NCBI GenBank assembly: GCA_022510845.1
Contig: JAFLSR010000005.1
Coordinates: forward strand, 1 to 64,000
Length of the DNA stretch: 64,000 bases
From: Treponema sp.
Lineage (GTDB): Bacteria > Spirochaetota > Spirochaetia > Treponematales > Treponemataceae
Direction of reading: 5' to 3'
This document shows positions 62,115-64,000 of this stretch, piece after piece. The notes beneath the pieces were generated by a model. The model worked only from the letters and a program-made list of their open reading frames with translations, searched no databases and was not told the origin of the DNA. Made by a program: the position numbers and the translations under genes. Within the stretch, counting starts at the first letter, position 1, and every line of letters starts with the position of its first letter.

Positions 62115-63899
62115 ATGGAAAAGGGAAACAAAGGATGGCGATTTGTCATCCTCCTTGTCGTTTTGGCTTTGTGCCTGGCCTTTTTGCGCCCCACAATCGC
62201 TTGGTATTTTAAGACGGATGCAGATGCCCAGCGTCTCGCGCTTATGTCTCTTGAAAAAATCAAAGAATATTCGATGGAACAGGCTTCCAAGGATGTGAAA
62301 TCTTTGGAGCAAGTCGCCGTCGCGAATCCTGACGCGGAGCCGGGCGAAAACTACGCTTGGCTTGTGAAGCAGACCAAAAAGAACTACAAGGCTTTCAAAA
62401 AGCCTGTTCCAGAAAAAATTACGCTCGGCGTTATTTTGAACTCGTTCAGCCTTGGCAGGAACGCTAACACGGACGATGAAAAGCGCGACGTGGCTTTTTC
62501 CATTCATCAGCAGCTTTTGGATTTGTTCCAGGAGCACTACCGCGAACAGATTTTGGCAGACAAAAAGAATTACGTCAATTCGGTGAAACTCGGCCTTGAC
62601 CTTTCGGGCGGAATCAATATCATTGTTCGCGCGGATTTGGAAGAGGCTTTGCGCTTGCAGGGAGACGCTGCTTTGGTGGGCGGCGAAGCGGAATTCAAAG
62701 CGCGCGCCATGGCGCAGGCGGTGGAAACATTGCAAAGCCGCATCGACCGCTTTGGTTTGAGCAATCCGGTTATCCGTCAGCAGGGCGAGGACAGAATCTA
62801 CATCGAAATCCCGGGCGCGGAGCAGAGCAGCGCAATCAATACAATCGTAATGGGAAAGGGCGTTCTCAATTTCCGCTTGGTAGATGATGATGCCACAAAT
62901 CAATTCCTTTCATATTACTATTCAAATCCAGGCGACACTTTCAACGAGGACGGCTCGCTCAAAGACCCTTCGATTGTCGGCGATGACGTTGAGATTTTGG
63001 GATATTATACGAAAGACAGTTACGGCCTTGACGAATTCGTTCAGTATATGGCTCTCAAAAAAGAAGTCGCGTTGGACGGACGCTATGTCAAGAGTGCCGA
63101 GGTTTCGCGCGACCAAATGGGTCAGACTGGCGTGGACTTCACGCTTGACATGGAAGGCGCGGAGATTTTTGCGGATTTCACCGGCGCGCATGTGGGCGAA
63201 CGCCTCGCGGTGGTGAGTGACAACAAAGTGAAAAGCGCTGCCACGATTCGCACGAAAATCGCTGGCGGGCGCGTCCGCATTGATGGATTTGGTTTGGAAG
63301 AAGCGCAGAATTTGCAGAAGGTCTTGCAGACGGCTTGGCTTGAAGTTCCGCTCACCATCGAAAGCCAGCAAGTCATCGGCGCGGAATTGGGTGAACAGAC
63401 AATCCGCAACGGTCTCACCGCGCTTGCCGTGGGCTTGATTGCGATTTTCATCTTCATGCTTGTGTTCTACAAAGGCGCGGGCTTCAACGCGATTGTGGCG
63501 CAGATTTTGAATATGTACATTTTGTTCGCGGTGCTTTCCGCGTTCAATTTGACGCTCACGCTTTCGAGCATCGCGGGAATGATTCTCACTGTGGGAATGG
63601 CGGTGGACGCGAACGTGATTATTTTCGAACGAATAAAGGAAGAACTGCGGGCAGGAAAAAATCGCGCGAACGCAATCAGCGCGGGCTTTGAAGGCGCGTT
63701 TTGGGCGATTATGGACTCGAACATAACGACGTTCATCGCGGCACTTTTCTTGAGCCAACTTGGAACCGGTTCAATTCAGGGCTTCGCGGTAAGCCTTGCG
63801 ATTGGCGTGGCTTCGTCTGTATTCACCGCGCTGTTCGTCAGCCGCCTGATTTTCGATGTGGGCACAGAAGCGTTCGGTTCGAAGCGCGTTATCATATAA
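62115..63899 (+). CDS. secD: Preprotein translocase subunit SecD
   Basis: 594 residues. An N-terminal membrane segment (about 8-27), LGLDLSGGINI (P1 head region), QTVETL-like AQAVETLQSRIDRFGLSNPVI, and five C-terminal segments with GVDFTLD, ANVIIFERIKEELRAG and GFEGAFWAIMDSNITT, all SecD hallmarks. It pulls proteins through SecYEG using the proton-motive force. GGAGAAA precedes the ATG, 13 bases after yajC. Confidence 0.95.
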   Translation: MEKGNKGWRFVILLVVLALCLAFLRPTIAWYFKTDADAQRLALMSLEKIKEYSMEQASKDVKSLEQVAVANPDAEPGENYAWLVKQTKKNYKAFKKPVPEKITLGVILNSFSLGRNANTDDEKRDVAFSIHQQLLDLFQEHYREQILADKKNYVNSVKLGLDLSGGINIIVRADLEEALRLQGDAALVGGEAEFKARAMAQAVETLQSRIDRFGLSNPVIRQQGEDRIYIEIPGAEQSSAINTIVMGKGVLNFRLVDDDATNQFLSYYYSNPGDTFNEDGSLKDPSIVGDDVEILGYYTKDSYGLDEFVQYMALKKEVALDGRYVKSAEVSRDQMGQTGVDFTLDMEGAEIFADFTGAHVGERLAVVSDNKVKSAATIRTKIAGGRVRIDGFGLEEAQNLQKVLQTAWLEVPLTIESQQVIGAELGEQTIRNGLTALAVGLIAIFIFMLVFYKGAGFNAIVAQILNMYILFAVLSAFNLTLTLSSIAGMILTVGMAVDANVIIFERIKEELRAGKNRANAISAGFEGAFWAIMDSNITTFIAALFLSQLGTGSIQGFAVSLAIGVASSVFTALFVSRLIFDVGTEAFGSKRVII

Positions 63900-63912
63900 G
63901 CTGGAGGAAGCA

Positions 63913-64000
63913 ATGAAAGACCGAATAAATTTTAGCAAAGCGTTTTTGCCCTGCGCGATAATTTCGATTGTTTTGATTGCCTGCGGAATTTTCGGACTGT
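63913..64000 (+). CDS. secF: Preprotein translocase subunit SecF, 5' part
   Basis: The last 88 bases encode MKDRINFSKAFLPCAIISI and the start of the first membrane segment. A GGAGGAAG site precedes ATG 63913. The call rests on position after secD and the hydrophobic start; the gene runs out of the window. Confidence 0.8.
   Translation, partial: MKDRINFSKAFLPCAIISIVLIACGIFGL

Overview
The window reads like a chromosome segment of a Treponema-type spirochaete (Spirochaetota), probably host-associated and anaerobic. This is inferred from the gene mix: glycogen debranching enzyme plus glycogen phosphorylase, desulfoferrodoxin, an EFR1-type flavodoxin/ferredoxin protein, a UMP-kinase-like amino-acid kinase of the archaeal/spirochaete type, an RND pump with a TetR regulator, and many small lipoproteins. 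No rRNA, IS element, prophage or CRISPR array is visible. Coding density is high and both strands are used.

Layout. 1-181 is the 5' end of a Dam-type methylase. 533-8065 holds glycogen breakdown (glgX, glgP) and a secreted DUF4015 protein. 8205-9921 (minus) is a LysE-type exporter behind a DUF362-ferredoxin. 9939-11170 is a compact 1.2-kb cassette between imperfect 32-bp direct repeats. It carries an XRE repressor facing a two-gene membrane-protein operon. 11327-13851 is an SDR/zinc-ribbon protein followed by an EFR1 protein. 13967-22865 (minus) holds an M16-like lipoprotein, leuA behind a leucine attenuator and an RRM-protein gene, asnB behind a second attenuator-like leader, a DAG-kinase-like protein, a Nif3-like protein and a membrane protein. 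23054-26477 holds a GHKL-HDOD protein, a DUF2130 protein and an ArfB-like release factor. 26666-31920 is livKHMGF. 32082-35057 is an ECF sigma factor, its anti-sigma factor and an IPT/transglutaminase protein. 35288-39768 holds a UMPK-like kinase, a glucosaminidase lipoprotein, radC, tRNA-Asp, tRNA-Pro, a small membrane protein and recQ. 39877-45739 holds an exported flavodoxin, a methyltransferase, a RelA/SpoT homologue, a YbaK protein, a CAU-anticodon tRNA and two secreted proteins. 46171-53789 is an RND efflux operon under a double-TetR regulator, then a PII-like protein and a superoxide reductase. 53930-55422 is rsmE and an NYN protein. 55914-61470 holds ilvB, argH and a polar amino-acid ABC transporter. 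61547-64000 is tRNA-Val and yajC-secD-secF, with secF cut by the window end.

Expression logic. Many promoter-proximal genes have a sigma70-type promoter whose -10 box ends only 5-7 bases before the start codon, which predicts leaderless mRNAs. Downstream genes in operons instead have GGAG-type ribosome binding sites or overlap stop and start codons. Branched-chain amino-acid genes recur (leuA, ilvB, liv). leuA has a readable attenuator: a leader peptide with four consecutive Leu codons, an antiterminator and a terminator.

Intergenic regions carry at least three families of structured repeats. In one, a long hairpin sits just upstream of a ribosome binding site, and its sequence differs from copy to copy while its pairing is kept. 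The best candidates for undescribed biology are the 1.2-kb XRE cassette, the variable-hairpin repeats, an orphan terminated small RNA candidate at 15407-15498, and a degenerate tRNA-like tandem array after the CAU tRNA.
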